From Wenzhouxiangella sp. AB-CW3 (lineage in GTDB: Bacteria > Pseudomonadota > Gammaproteobacteria > Xanthomonadales > Wenzhouxiangellaceae): a stretch of 64,000 bases of DNA. The stretch spans positions 387,225-451,224 of the forward strand of contig NZ_CP061368.1 in assembly GCF_014725735.1 (NCBI RefSeq). The letters run 5' to 3'. Positions 25,480-35,017 of this stretch are shown piece by piece (position 1 is the stretch's first letter; each line of letters begins with the position of its first letter). The position numbers and the translations under genes are program-made. The notes under the pieces were generated by a model. The model was not told where the DNA came from. It saw only the letters and a program-made list of their open reading frames with translations, and did no database searches.

Positions 25480-27313
25480 AGGTGAACCAGTAAACCACGC
25501 CGCGGCCATTGTCGAGCACTTCGACGATGAATCCTTCGCCATTGGCATCCGGGTTGTACCAGGCACCCGAAAGTGCCTGGTTGGGTTGCTGGTTGTCGCA
25601 GCGGGTGCCGGCCAGGCGGGTGAGCGGCATGAGATCGTGCCGGCCTGACTTGACGTTGTGAGAGCAACCCCAGGCGATGCACAGCGAGCCATGATTGAGC
25701 TGATAGGAAAAATGGATTTCGTCGGCCGCCGTGCGGTCCTGGCGTGTGGTCGCAGACCAGCGTTGTGGTTGTGGCCGTTGCCCTTCCAGGCCAATGCTGA
25801 AGCGACCCCCTTGGGGAATCTGGAATCCGGTGTGCTCGACCCAGCTCTCGCCCGGCGAGGCCATGGCGAGCATCCATGTCTGACCTTCCTGGTCGGTACT
25901 CGTTGCCTGCTCCGGGGCGTAGGTGAACCAGTAGGTTAGTAGCTGGCCATCGGTCAGCAGCATCTGGGTCAGGCCTTCGCCGGCGCGGGACGGGTCGAAC
26001 CAGGATCCCCCGGCTTCGAGGTCCATCGACACGCGCTGGCGACCGATGCAGGCCTCGAGGTCGTGGCCACGCTGGACGGGGTTGATTTCATCCAGCAGTT
26101 CCGCTGCCGGGAGTTCGACGTCGGTGAAACAAAGGTCCAGCCCGAACACGGCCGATGGTGCCAGGCCGTAGGGGCTGTTGAACTTGCGGTAATCCAGGTC
26201 ATCGGGGAGGCTGCCGTCGAAAGGATTGTTGTGCGCGTGCAGGCGAAGTCGATCTGAAACGCCCGGCGGCCCATCCGGTTGGGGCAGTACGATGCTGTCC
26301 ACGTCCAGGGCCGCGAACAGGCGGTCGATCGGACCTTCGAGTTCGTTGTTGCCCAGGCCAAGCCCGAGCAGCGACAGCTCGGCGAACCATTCCGGCAGCT
26401 CGCCGGCCAGTTGATTGCTGCCCAGATTGAGTGTTTCGAGTTGCTCGAGTTCAAGCAGGGAGTCGGGCAGCTCGTTCAGCTTGTTAAGATTCAGCTTCAA
26501 CTGCTCCAGCTTCTCGAAGGTCGCATCGGCCAGCGGCCAGGGCTCGATTCGATTGTCGGACAAGTCCAGTATCCTGAGGTCGGGCAGCAGGCTGGATGCC
26601 ATGTTATGCACTTGCTCGATGTCGTTGCCAGAAAGCCGCAGGGTTTCCAGCTCGGGCCATGGCGCCTCATCCAGGTCCAGAATCGGACCGAGTTGATTCC
26701 CCGACAGGTCCAGGAGCTTGATCCGACCATGCTCTCGCCAGGCCGCCGGAGGCAGTTCCTGGAAGCGGTTGTCGGCCAGCTGCATGCTGCGTGGCTCGGA
26801 GGGCCAGTGGGGTGTCGAGCCCGGTGCCGAAAAGCCTGAAAAGCGGTTGCCGGACAGGTTGAGGCTGAGCATCGGGTGATCCAGCAAGGCACCCGGTATT
26901 TGTCCCAGCAGATTGTTTTCGGCCAGTGAAAGGGAACGCAGCTGGTTCAGGTGCCAAAGGGTTCCGGGCATCGTACCTTGCAGCGCATTGCGCGAAAGCC
27001 GAAGTGTATCCAGGTGCTCCAGTTCGCCTAACGATGCCGGCAGACTGCCGGTCAAGCCATTGTCGGTCAAAAGGATTTGCGTGACATGGCGCACTTCCCC
27101 GTCGCCTGGATTGCAGACGATGCCATACCACTGGCATTCGGTCCCCCTGGCTCCACGCCAGCCCATCCTGAGTTTCCACTGATCGCCACCGGTGGCGTCA
27201 TACAGACGGATCAGCGCCTCGCGTTCACCGTCGGTCACCTGGGCCTCGGCCTGCCCGAGAACCGAACACAGCACCAGTATCATCAGCCCACTGAAAATAC
27301 GCCACAGATTCAT
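25480..27313 (-). pseudogene. LRR-A: secreted leucine-rich-repeat protein, 5' part, disrupted by IS4
   Basis: The signal peptide ends near residue 24 (CSVLGQAEA). The N-cap is ALIRLYDATGGDQW...CQWYGIVC, followed by about ten plant-type repeats (LxxLxLxxNxLxGxIPxxL; for example LGELEHLDTLRLSRNALQGT) to about residue 360. Two GEGF modules start near 434 (GGSWFDPSRAGEGL) and 580 (SGAWYNPDANGEGF). Translation enters the IS after YWFT and stops after six foreign residues. The intact protein would have been about 705 residues, with its end at 23864. An extracellular role is inferred; the ligand is unknown. Confidence 0.9.
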
Positions 27314-27454
27314 GCTTCAACTCCTGCAAAAACCAACGATCCACCGCCCATCCTGAACCCAATGCATGCCATCGTCCCTTTCGGCCTCAAGCTCGGCCGT
27401 GCCCGGCTGGCGCATTCGTTCGGCTGGTCCCGGACTCGTTCTTCCAATCACGAT

Positions 27455-29683
27455 TCACTCACACTCTGCCAGCATCGGCCGAGCCAGGCGTTCAAGTGAG
27501 TAGCCACCACTGTCGAACGCTTCGAGTCCGCTGTTCCAGTAAGCGTTGGCGGTGTCGCCGACAACAAATTCCAGCACCAGGCTTCCCCAGTCGATGTAGT
27601 CGATCGCATCACTGTCGAAATTCGGTCCCAGTACGGTGCCGACCGGCTGGACGAGTTGTTCGATCTCGAGCCGGGCCAGTGGTGTGCCCGGCGGCGGCAC
27701 ACCGATAATGGGGTCGGAATTCGGTTCGAAGTAGCCGTCGCCGATCATCCAGGCCTGGCGGCCGGAGTCATCGGGAGCGTATGTGAACCAGTAGACCAGG
27801 CCGCGATCGTCGGGCAGTACTTCGAGTATGAACCCCTCCCCGGGGGTATCCGGGTTGTACCAGGCACCGGAGTATTCCTGGAAGGGGCTTTGGTTGTTGC
27901 AGGTGGTGCCGGCGAGTTCGGTCAGCCGAACGTGTTCGAGACGCTCCTGAATGGGCGGTAGCGGGGGATCGACAATGATGTGCCGTCCCTGGGCATGCCA
28001 GCCAGAAAGTATGCTGAGGGAGTCGTCGGTCCGGTGGACCATCTCGAGTTGCCGTTGCCCGTAGGGCCAGATGTTGCCCGCGCCCAGGCCGTGGCCAAAG
28101 CGACCGCCGTACGGGACCAGCGAGGGCGGATGGATGGCGGCCTCGGCCGCCGGCTCGATAACCTGGAACGACCACATTTGCTGGTCGACCCTCAAGTCGA
28201 TATGCGGTGGATAGCCGAACCAGTAGTGCAACAGTTCGCCGTTGTCGAGCAGCATGACCGTGTAGCCCTTGCCGGATCGCTCCGGGTTGTACCAGCTGCC
28301 GCTGATGGAGAGGTCGATGTCGGCCAACTCCCGGCCATTGCAGTCCGACGGGTTACCGGCAATGTGAACCTGCGTCAGAAACTCGTCGATATCGGCCTCG
28401 AAGGGCTGGTCGAAATGATTCCAGCACAGGTTCAGCCCCGGACCGGACGACAGGTTCCGGTGGGCAAAATCGATCTCCATCAGGGCTTCGGGTACCGGGC
28501 CCTCGAAACGGTTGCGTGACAGGTCGAGGCTTACCCAGCGCTCGTCTTGCACTGCAGTCAGCCACGGTTCGATATCGCCGTCGAGGCGATTGCCGGACAG
28601 GTCCAGGTTGCGCAGTGACAGCTCGCCGAACCACTCGGGCGGGTCACCGGCCAGTGCGGCACTGGCGAGCTTCAAGCGCAGCAGCGGGGAAGCCTCATTC
28701 GGCAAGCTGCTTGGCAACGCCTGCAACGGGTTTTTGTGCAGCTCGACCGTGCGCAGGGTCTCGATGGTAAACAGCGGCGCTAGGTCCTGCCCGTGCAGTG
28801 TGTTTCGGCCCAGGTACAACTCCTCCAGTGCGGGGTGTCCGGAAAGGCCGATCGGCGACGACTCAAGTCCGTTGCCCGTCAAGTCCAGTACGCGCAGTTC
28901 GGGAATCTCCAGGCCGTCGACCGGCCACGGTCCCCTGATGTCATTGTCGGCAAGGTAGAGGTGGCGCAGATCCGGAAGTATCCCAGGGGTCACGCTGTTA
29001 ATGGTGTTGCCCTCGAGAGACAGGAGGCTCAGCCCTGGCCAGGGGCGATCGCCGAAATCGATCTCTCCGCTCAGTGCGGTGCGATTGAGTTCCAGTGCGC
29101 TCAGGGCACCGGAGTCGCGCCAGCTTGCCGGCGGCAGGCTGCCAATCGGGTTGCCGCTCAGATCGAGACTGATCGACCCCTGCGGGGTTGCAATGGGGTC
29201 GGTGTAGCCGTCGAGCTGGTTGTCTCTCAAGTTGATGTTTACGCCCGGACTGTCGAGCAGTGCTCCGGGCACCGGCCCGGTCAGGCGGTTACCGCCCAGG
29301 TCCAGCCAGTCCAGGTCGGGCAATTCGGCCAGCGACGGCGGCACCGGGCCACCGATCTGATTGGCGCGCAAGTTGATCCTCCGGATGCGCTCGAGGCCGG
29401 CGAGTGACTCAGGTAGCTCGCCGCCAAGCCCGTTGCCGGGCAGAAGCAGGTTGCTCACGTAAGCGTCGTTGTCGGCCTCGCCCCAGCAGTGGACGCCATG
29501 CCAGTCACACTCACTGCCCTCTTCGCCCAGCCAGCCCTCGTTGTTGTGCCAGTCCTCACCGCCGGTGGCGTGATATAGGTCGATCAGCGCGTCGCGCTCG
29601 GTCTCCGAGACCTGTGCGCTTGCCGCCCCGGCCAAGGTGAGGGCCGCACAAAACAGAATCGCTCTTGCACTTGCTTCAATCAT
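27455..29683 (-). CDS. LRR-B: secreted LRR protein with two C-terminal GEGF modules
   Basis: 742 residues from the ATG at 29683 (AGGAG 8 bases upstream); an upstream start at 29707 is less likely. The signal peptide is ARAILFCAALTLAGAASA. The N-cap is ALIDLYHATGGEDWHNNEGW...CDWHGVHC. Plant-type LRRs (for example LAGLERIRRINLRANQIGGP and VNINLRDNQLDG) run to about residue 445. GEGF modules begin near 460 (SGSWYNPERSGKGY, a GKG variant) and 603 (SGAWYNPDTPGEGF), ending LARPMLAECE. It is the only full-length array member besides LRR-C. Confidence 0.88.
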   Translation of the reverse strand: MIEASARAILFCAALTLAGAASAQVSETERDALIDLYHATGGEDWHNNEGWLGEEGSECDWHGVHCWGEADNDAYVSNLLLPGNGLGGELPESLAGLERIRRINLRANQIGGPVPPSLAELPDLDWLDLGGNRLTGPVPGALLDSPGVNINLRDNQLDGYTDPIATPQGSISLDLSGNPIGSLPPASWRDSGALSALELNRTALSGEIDFGDRPWPGLSLLSLEGNTINSVTPGILPDLRHLYLADNDIRGPWPVDGLEIPELRVLDLTGNGLESSPIGLSGHPALEELYLGRNTLHGQDLAPLFTIETLRTVELHKNPLQALPSSLPNEASPLLRLKLASAALAGDPPEWFGELSLRNLDLSGNRLDGDIEPWLTAVQDERWVSLDLSRNRFEGPVPEALMEIDFAHRNLSSGPGLNLCWNHFDQPFEADIDEFLTQVHIAGNPSDCNGRELADIDLSISGSWYNPERSGKGYTVMLLDNGELLHYWFGYPPHIDLRVDQQMWSFQVIEPAAEAAIHPPSLVPYGGRFGHGLGAGNIWPYGQRQLEMVHRTDDSLSILSGWHAQGRHIIVDPPLPPIQERLEHVRLTELAGTTCNNQSPFQEYSGAWYNPDTPGEGFILEVLPDDRGLVYWFTYAPDDSGRQAWMIGDGYFEPNSDPIIGVPPPGTPLARLEIEQLVQPVGTVLGPNFDSDAIDYIDWGSLVLEFVVGDTANAYWNSGLEAFDSGGYSLERLARPMLAECE

Positions 29684-29773
29684 CTCCCAGCTCCTTCCCC
29701 CTAACATCTGAACTACAAATCAGCCCCAATACCTTACCCCAGTCTTGCAATTGGCCAACACTTTGGCTTCGAG

Positions 29774-29852
29774 GCCGGTCAGGGCCGGGAGGATGCACTT
29801 CGGTTCAACGCGGTGGCGAGGCCCTCAGTGCATCCTCCCGGCCCTGACCGGC
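29774..29852. repeat. Perfect 26-bp inverted repeat between LRR-B and LRR-C
   Basis: The arms at 29774-29799 and 29827-29852 are exact complements (CCGGTCAGGGCCGGGAGG is the core of the left arm), separated by 27 bases. A transcript would form a very stable hairpin. There is no U-run, so a classical terminator is unlikely. It could be a transcription barrier, a REP-like element or a recombination relic. Confidence 0.8.
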
Positions 29853-29893
29853 TGGCGCAGCGGGTCAATTCCAGCGGCCGGCCAGGCATTGTT

Positions 29894-31636
29894 TCAGTCA
29901 CATTCGGCCAGCATTGGTCGGGCCAGTGGCTCGATTGGATGATCGCCGCTGCCGAAACCGTCGTCGTTGCTGTCCCAGTAGACGTGACCGGTTCGATCGC
30001 GGAAAAATTCAATACCCAGCCTGCCCCAGTCTTCCCAGACGATGTCCTCGTGCTCGAAATCAGCTCCAAATCGGGTTCCGGTCGGCCGGGCCATGCTGTC
30101 GATCACGATTGTATGTGTCGGAAGACCAGGCGGCGGAATGTTAATTACCCCGCTCTTGATTTCCCCGGTGCCCATCATCCACGCCTGCTCGCCTGACCCG
30201 TCCGGGGTATGAGTAAACCAGTACACCACGGCGCGGCCATCCTCGTTGACCTCGACGACGAAGCCCTCGCCGTCGCGTTCGGGGTCGTACCAGGCGCCGG
30301 ACAGCCATTGATCCGGACGCTGGTTGTCGCAGGTAGAGCCGGCCAGGCGGGTCAGTGGTACATGGTCGGCCCGGTTCGATTCCAGTCCGTAAGAAACCAG
30401 GCCGGACACGCTGCCGCCGCGGATGATGGAGCGGCTGTAGTCGATTGTCTGGCGATGATTGCCGACCGGGTTGACCGAGAGCCGGAAGGGCGAGGCTTCC
30501 AGGTCATCTCGACCGTCGTTGAAACGACCGGTCGAGGTGTATAGGTGCTCGAAGCGTACCGAGGTCTCCCGTGCCGGCGCCACGCCGAAATGCCAGGCCT
30601 GCTGCTGGTCGGCCTGGCGAGGGAAGGTGAACCAGTACTGCAATACCTGGCCGTTTTCCAGCAGGTGGTGGACGAAGCCTTCGCCGTCGCGTTCCGGGTC
30701 GAACCACGAACCGCTGACGGTGGGGTCCATGGCCAGGCGCTGGCGCTGGCAGTTTTCCAGGCCACCACCGTGGTGATGGGCATCGATGAACTCGGCTAGC
30801 TCGGCATCCGGTGTTTCGAAGTCGTTCCAGCACAGGTCCAGGCCGGGCGGGAAGGCGGCCGACCACAGGGTTTCGACCGGGCCGGTGCGGCTGCCATCGA
30901 GCGGGTGGGGATCGAGCGCCATCAGTTCCTCGGGGATGGGGCCGGTGAACTGATTGCCGGCCAGGCGCAGGTGAATGGTCTCGTCCAGCGTCATGGCCGC
31001 CACGGCCGGTGCGATGTCGCCTTCCAGAAGATTGTCGCCCAGGTCCAGGTGGTCGAGGTTCAGTTGCGCCCAGTTTTCGGGGATCGTGCCTTCAAAAGCG
31101 TTGCCGGCGAGGTCTAGTTCATGAAGATCGAAATCGTCGTCGCTGTCGCCGATTGTTGGTAAGGGACCGGTCAGTTGGTTGTCGGCGAGCCTGACCACGG
31201 GGATGCGTTCCAGAAGCATCGACAGTTTGCCGGAGATATCGTTGCCGGACAAGTCCAGTAGACGGCTGGGGACGGGGGACCAGTTCGGGTGATTGAAGCG
31301 TTCGATCACCTCCGGGGTCAGTTCGCCACTGAGGTTGTTGTCTGACAGTCGGATCTCACCCACCCAGGTGAACCCCCCGAACTGGATGCCTTCGACGACA
31401 CAGGTGATGCCGTACCAGTCACAGACATCCACCTCTTCATCCAGCCAGCCGTCATTGCGATGCCAGTCGTCGCCGTTCATGGCCTCGTAGAAATCTTCCA
31501 GTGCTTCGACGGGTAAAGGTGGCGGAGGGCTGAGGGCCTGTGCTGTCATCACGGCCAGCGGCCCGGCGCAAAACCCGATGGCGACGATCGTGACTATCCG
31601 GTTGAATCGGTGTATCCCGTGCCTGCTATTGCTCAT
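29894..31636 (-). CDS. LRR-C: secreted LRR protein with two C-terminal GEGF modules
   Basis: 580 residues. AGGGAGAAAG lies just upstream of the ATG. The signal peptide spans about residues 12-34 (VTIVAIGFCAGPLAVMTAQA). The N-cap is ALEDFYEAMNGDDWHRNDGW...CDWYGITC. A shorter LRR block (about 75-250) includes GEIRLSDNNLSGEL and LDLGDNLLEGDI. GEGF modules start near 306 (SGSWFDPERDGEGF) and 445 (SGAWYDPERDGEGF); the terminus is LARPMLAECD. Intact. It is closest to LRR-D in its N-terminal region. Confidence 0.88.
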   Translation of the reverse strand: MSNSRHGIHRFNRIVTIVAIGFCAGPLAVMTAQALSPPPPLPVEALEDFYEAMNGDDWHRNDGWLDEEVDVCDWYGITCVVEGIQFGGFTWVGEIRLSDNNLSGELTPEVIERFNHPNWSPVPSRLLDLSGNDISGKLSMLLERIPVVRLADNQLTGPLPTIGDSDDDFDLHELDLAGNAFEGTIPENWAQLNLDHLDLGDNLLEGDIAPAVAAMTLDETIHLRLAGNQFTGPIPEELMALDPHPLDGSRTGPVETLWSAAFPPGLDLCWNDFETPDAELAEFIDAHHHGGGLENCQRQRLAMDPTVSGSWFDPERDGEGFVHHLLENGQVLQYWFTFPRQADQQQAWHFGVAPARETSVRFEHLYTSTGRFNDGRDDLEASPFRLSVNPVGNHRQTIDYSRSIIRGGSVSGLVSYGLESNRADHVPLTRLAGSTCDNQRPDQWLSGAWYDPERDGEGFVVEVNEDGRAVVYWFTHTPDGSGEQAWMMGTGEIKSGVINIPPPGLPTHTIVIDSMARPTGTRFGADFEHEDIVWEDWGRLGIEFFRDRTGHVYWDSNDDGFGSGDHPIEPLARPMLAECD

Positions 31637-31714
31637 ACACTTTCTCCCTACATTGCCCCTACTCTTTGGAATCTTGAACCAAAACCATAGGCGGTTGCAA
31701 TGAATACTCGCTGA

Positions 31715-31734
31715 ACCGGGGATGCAACCCCGGT
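31715..31734. terminator. Small hairpin downstream of LRR-D
   Basis: ACCGGGG-ATGCAA-CCCCGGT forms a perfect 7-bp stem about 50 bases past the LRR-D stop. The sequence resembles dispersed REP-type hairpins. No U-tract follows. Confidence 0.45.
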
Positions 31735-31783
31735 CTACACTCCATCATGAAATTTCCGGCAGGTCATGACTGCTACAAGCCGG

Positions 31784-33508
31784 TCAGTCGCACTCAGCCA
31801 GCTTCGGCCGGGCCAGGCGCTCGATGGGGAAGTCGCCGGTGCCGAAGTCTTCCAGGTGGCTTTCGAAGTAGACATGGCCGGAGTCGGCGTCGTCAAACTG
31901 GATGCCCAGCCAGCCCCAATCGATGCGTTCGACATCGGTCGGGTCGAAGTCGGGGCCGTAGGTGGCGCCGATGGGCTGCCACAGGGTTTCGACCTCCAGT
32001 GGCGTATCGGGAGGCGGTGGTGGCGGGGTTCCGATGATCGGCGGCGGGTGGCCGATGCGGCCGACGCCCGTCATCCAGGCTTGGTAGCCCGAACCGTCGG
32101 CGGCGTAGGTGAACCAGTAGACAAGTGCCTGATCATCCTCCAGCACCTCGACGACGAAGCCTTCTCCGGGCTGTTCGGGGTTGTACCAGGCGCCGGAATA
32201 CTGCTGGTAACCGGTCTGGTTGTCGCAGCTCGTGCCGGCCAATTCGGTCAGGCGGTCGTAGTCGAGGCGGTCGGCGTAGAGCGGGGGTGGGCAGGGCATG
32301 GTGGGTGGACGGTCGGGGTCGGCGTACTCCAACGGTCCGCAGGCGGCCATGTCGTAGTAGTTGCGTTCCACGTGCAGCAGATCGTTGTCCAGGCGGTCGA
32401 ACCGCATCCGGGTCATGCCGCGCATCAGGGGGTAGTCGCCGTCGAAACGAAAGCCCTGGCCGAAGTCGCCGCGGGTTTCCATCAGCCGCTCCCACTGGAA
32501 GGATTGCGGGGCGCCATGGCCGACCTCGAACAGCCATTGCTGCCGGCCCTGCCGGTCGAAGCTGAAGCTGTAGAGCAGCGGGGCGCCGGTATCGAGCAGT
32601 TGCAGGGCCACGCCTTCGCCGTCGAAGTCGGGATTGAACCAGCTGCCGCTGATGTCGGCCGTCATGTCGGCACGCTCGCGGCCCAGGCATTGCTCGAACT
32701 CCGGCCCGCCGGCGTGGTGCCCGGCGATCCATTCAGCGACGTCGTCATCGGCCACGGTGAAGTCGTTGAAGCAGATTCGCAGCCCGCCGCCGACATTGCC
32801 CTGATCGTTCGGGTTGAGGTCGGCGATGAAGATGGCGGAGGTCAGCTCGCCGCTGAAGCGATTGCCGCCCAGGTCAAGGTGGCTTTTGCCGCTGTCGACA
32901 TCGCTTACGGCGTGAAAGGCATGGAGAAAGCCGTCGTCCAGAAGATTGTCGGACAGGTCGAGTCGACGCAGTCGCAATTCCTTCCAGCTCTCTGGCACGG
33001 CACCCTCGAACCGGTTGCGTGCCAAAAGCAGATGCTGGTCGATCAGGGGGTGGATGTCCGGATCAAATGCCGGGAGCGGGCCGGCCAGGCGGTTGCCGGA
33101 CAGATCGACGTTGCCGGTGAGGATTGGAAAGTGGTGCAGCGCCCCGCCAATATCGTTGTTGGCCAGATCGAGCTGTTCGCGTGGCGGTAGGTGCTTGAGC
33201 AGCAGCCAGACCAGCTCTTCGTTCACCTCGCCGGAGAGGTTGTTATCGGGCAGCTCCAGCGCCAGGAATTCGTAGTAGCCCCAGAAATCGTCCTCGCTGC
33301 AGGTCACTCCGTACCACTCGCACCAGTGCACGTCGTCGTCCAGTCAGCCGTCGTTGCGGTGCCAGTTGTCGCCGTCGAGCAGCGAATAGAGCATCGGCAG
33401 CAATTCGTCATCGGGCTGCGGTGGCGGTGGGCTGAGAGTATGTGCGGGACTGGCGAGAACCGCGAGTATCCAGGTAAGGAGAATCCAGTAGAGGCGGGAT
33501 GAATTCAT
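31784..33508 (-). pseudogene. LRR-D: secreted LRR protein gene with an early UGA stop
   Basis: The reading frame starts at ATG 33508 with a signal peptide (YWILLTWILAVLASPAHT) and N-cap NWHRNDG. It then meets UGA at 33344-33346 where paralogs have Trp (NDGWLDEE in LRR-C), consistent with a TGG-to-TGA change. The frame then runs open for 515 codons from a GTG at 33331 through CEWYGVTC, LRRs and two GEGF modules (SGSWFNPDFDGEGV near 285, SGAWYNPEQPGEGF near 437) to LARPKLAECD. A restart would lack the signal peptide, so the gene is probably inactive. Confidence 0.85.
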
Positions 33509-33750
33509 GTGGCCAACACTTTGTTCATTGCGCGTTCAACAGTGTACCGCTTCGGTCCTCTGACCATCAACGTATCCGGTCGACGAAACATCTCGCCGAC
33601 CGGATTCGATGAAGCCGTCCATGTCGCCTTCCCAGACGATAGTGGCTTCGTCTTCATTGAGGAAGGTCGGTATGAGCTGTCCGAGGGCAACAGTTTGATC
33701 GTTTCGGGATCAAAATCATCGACGAAGAATTCGCCGGTGGGCATATGCAT
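33505..33750 (-). CDS. Hypothetical 81-residue protein upstream of LRR-D
   Basis: A short minus-strand frame beginning MHMPTGEFFVDDFDPETIKLL. Its TGA overlaps the LRR-D ATG in an ATGA arrangement, and LRR-D has no Shine-Dalgarno of its own, which hints at coupling. An AGGAGG lies about 35 bases upstream of this ATG, too far to serve it directly. No family recognised. A plus-strand frame of similar length covers the same bases, so this 299-base gap (33509-33807) may instead be non-coding. Confidence 0.3.
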   Translation of the reverse strand: MHMPTGEFFVDDFDPETIKLLPSDSSYRPSSMKTKPLSSGKATWTASSNPVGEMFRRPDTLMVRGPKRYTVERAMNKVLAT

Positions 33751-33807
33751 GTCATTAGTAATTTCGATCGCGACCTCCTGTCCGCCAGGGGAGGGGTCCC
33801 GACGTGG

Positions 33808-34272
33808 TCATTGATTGGCGGGTTCGTCTATCCGAATATCGAAATGGAGCACCTCTTCGGCCGCTCCGAGTCTGGAGTAAAGGGCGATGGGAGCCCGATC
33901 GTTCCGATCCGCTTGCACGAAGGTGCTATGTGCACCAATTTCTCTGGCCAGTTTCGCGGTGTTCCGGATCAGCGCGGTGGCGACTCCCTGTCGGCGATAG
34001 TCCTCGGCCACTGCCAGGTCATAGATATAAATCTCGCTACGTGCCTGTTCGAACTTCTTCAGTTCATAGGCAGCTATTCCACCGATAACCTTGTCGCCAT
34101 CCATTGCAACCAAAGCGATGAAAGATTCGTTGGCTAGTAGGGTGCCGAGATAGTTGTCGTCCGGTTGCTTGTGGCAATAGACTTCCTCTTCGTCGAATGC
34201 TGCTCCAAACACGTCCAGCAGAGATCTAATCAACTGGACATCGCCTTCCCTGAGTGTGCGAATGCGATACAT
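33808..34272 (-). CDS. AAC(3)-I-like aminoglycoside N-acetyltransferase (GNAT)
   Basis: 154 residues, the length of AAC(3)-I enzymes. Its sequence closely follows that family: QPDDNYLGTLLANESFIALVA, AAYELKKFEQARSEIYIYDL, and the acetyl-CoA loop YRRQGVATALI, ending ALYSRLGAAEEVLHFDI. AAC(3)-I acetylates the 3-amino group of gentamicin-type drugs. Resistance is inferred from similarity only; distant members may act on other substrates. It is 52 bases downstream of the CPBP gene on the same strand, in a segment of visibly lower GC than its surroundings. Confidence 0.85.
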   Translation of the reverse strand: MYRIRTLREGDVQLIRSLLDVFGAAFDEEEVYCHKQPDDNYLGTLLANESFIALVAMDGDKVIGGIAAYELKKFEQARSEIYIYDLAVAEDYRRQGVATALIRNTAKLAREIGAHSTFVQADRNDRAPIALYSRLGAAEEVLHFDIRIDEPANQ

Positions 34273-34324
34273 CTTTCTCTCCCGAGGTGGGCCGAATCTT
34301 CAGTTGGTTCCGGTTGAATTTCTG

Positions 34325-35017
34325 TCAGGCCGAGGCTAGACCAAGCGCGGGGATAAGAATCATCGCGTTCCCAAGCAAATGCATGAGCATGCATGCCCAG
34401 ATGTTTCGGCGCCAGACATAGAGCACATATATGAGTGCAACCGTGAGCCCATGGTATGTAAGCCACTGGCTGCCGAAGAAAACGATATGAGGTGTGACAA
34501 AGAGGAACATGCTAACGACAATGGCCAACCATGGCGTTCGGGTCAGTTCGGTCAGGCGCTCGACCGAGTAGCCTCTGAAAAGTATTTCCTCGCTGATCGA
34601 AGTCGTGAGGATTATGGCAACCAAAACCGGCAGGGACAGGGATAGCATAATGTCCATCCCCTCGGACGGTGGCGGTGGGTGAACCGAATGCAGGAACCCT
34701 GAGAATCCGGTGGAAACTCCCCAGAAGATCAGAGCCCACTGTATGTCGCCGGCATTCGGGCGCCTGAATGAAATCGAGGACAACGGTCGCGTTTCAACAG
34801 TGAACATGAATACAAAAAGCACCAGCACGGCAAGCCAGTTCACCACGAGTACGGCTTGCGGGCCCTGAATCAGTTGCCAGGAGGCGCCCAGGTGTTCCAG
34901 CACCTTAATGACATACAGCGGGCTGTATGCAATCAGCAGTCCGATCAATGTGATGTGCCACGACAGGCGGTGATCAGGGTTGCCGGTACTCCGCGACTCA
35001 ATTGCCCTGTCGGTCAC
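34325..35017 (-). CDS. CPBP-family intramembrane metalloprotease
   Basis: 230 residues, about seven membrane segments. The CPBP (CAAX protease and bacteriocin-processing) motifs are present: SISEEILFRG (EExxxR), FLFVTPH (FxxxH) and MHLLGNAM (HxxxN). The family includes eukaryotic Rce1; bacterial members process peptides or protect against bacteriocins. The substrate is unknown here. It overlaps the upstream SRPBCC gene by 4 bases. Confidence 0.87.
   Translation of the reverse strand: MTDRAIESRSTGNPDHRLSWHITLIGLLIAYSPLYVIKVLEHLGASWQLIQGPQAVLVVNWLAVLVLFVFMFTVETRPLSSISFRRPNAGDIQWALIFWGVSTGFSGFLHSVHPPPPSEGMDIMLSLSLPVLVAIILTTSISEEILFRGYSVERLTELTRTPWLAIVVSMFLFVTPHIVFFGSQWLTYHGLTVALIYVLYVWRRNIWACMLMHLLGNAMILIPALGLASA

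Noticed and set aside
33344-33346. UGA in LRR-D read as selenocysteine
   Set aside because: The paralogs have Trp, no SECIS-like element is evident, and LRR proteins have no redox site here.
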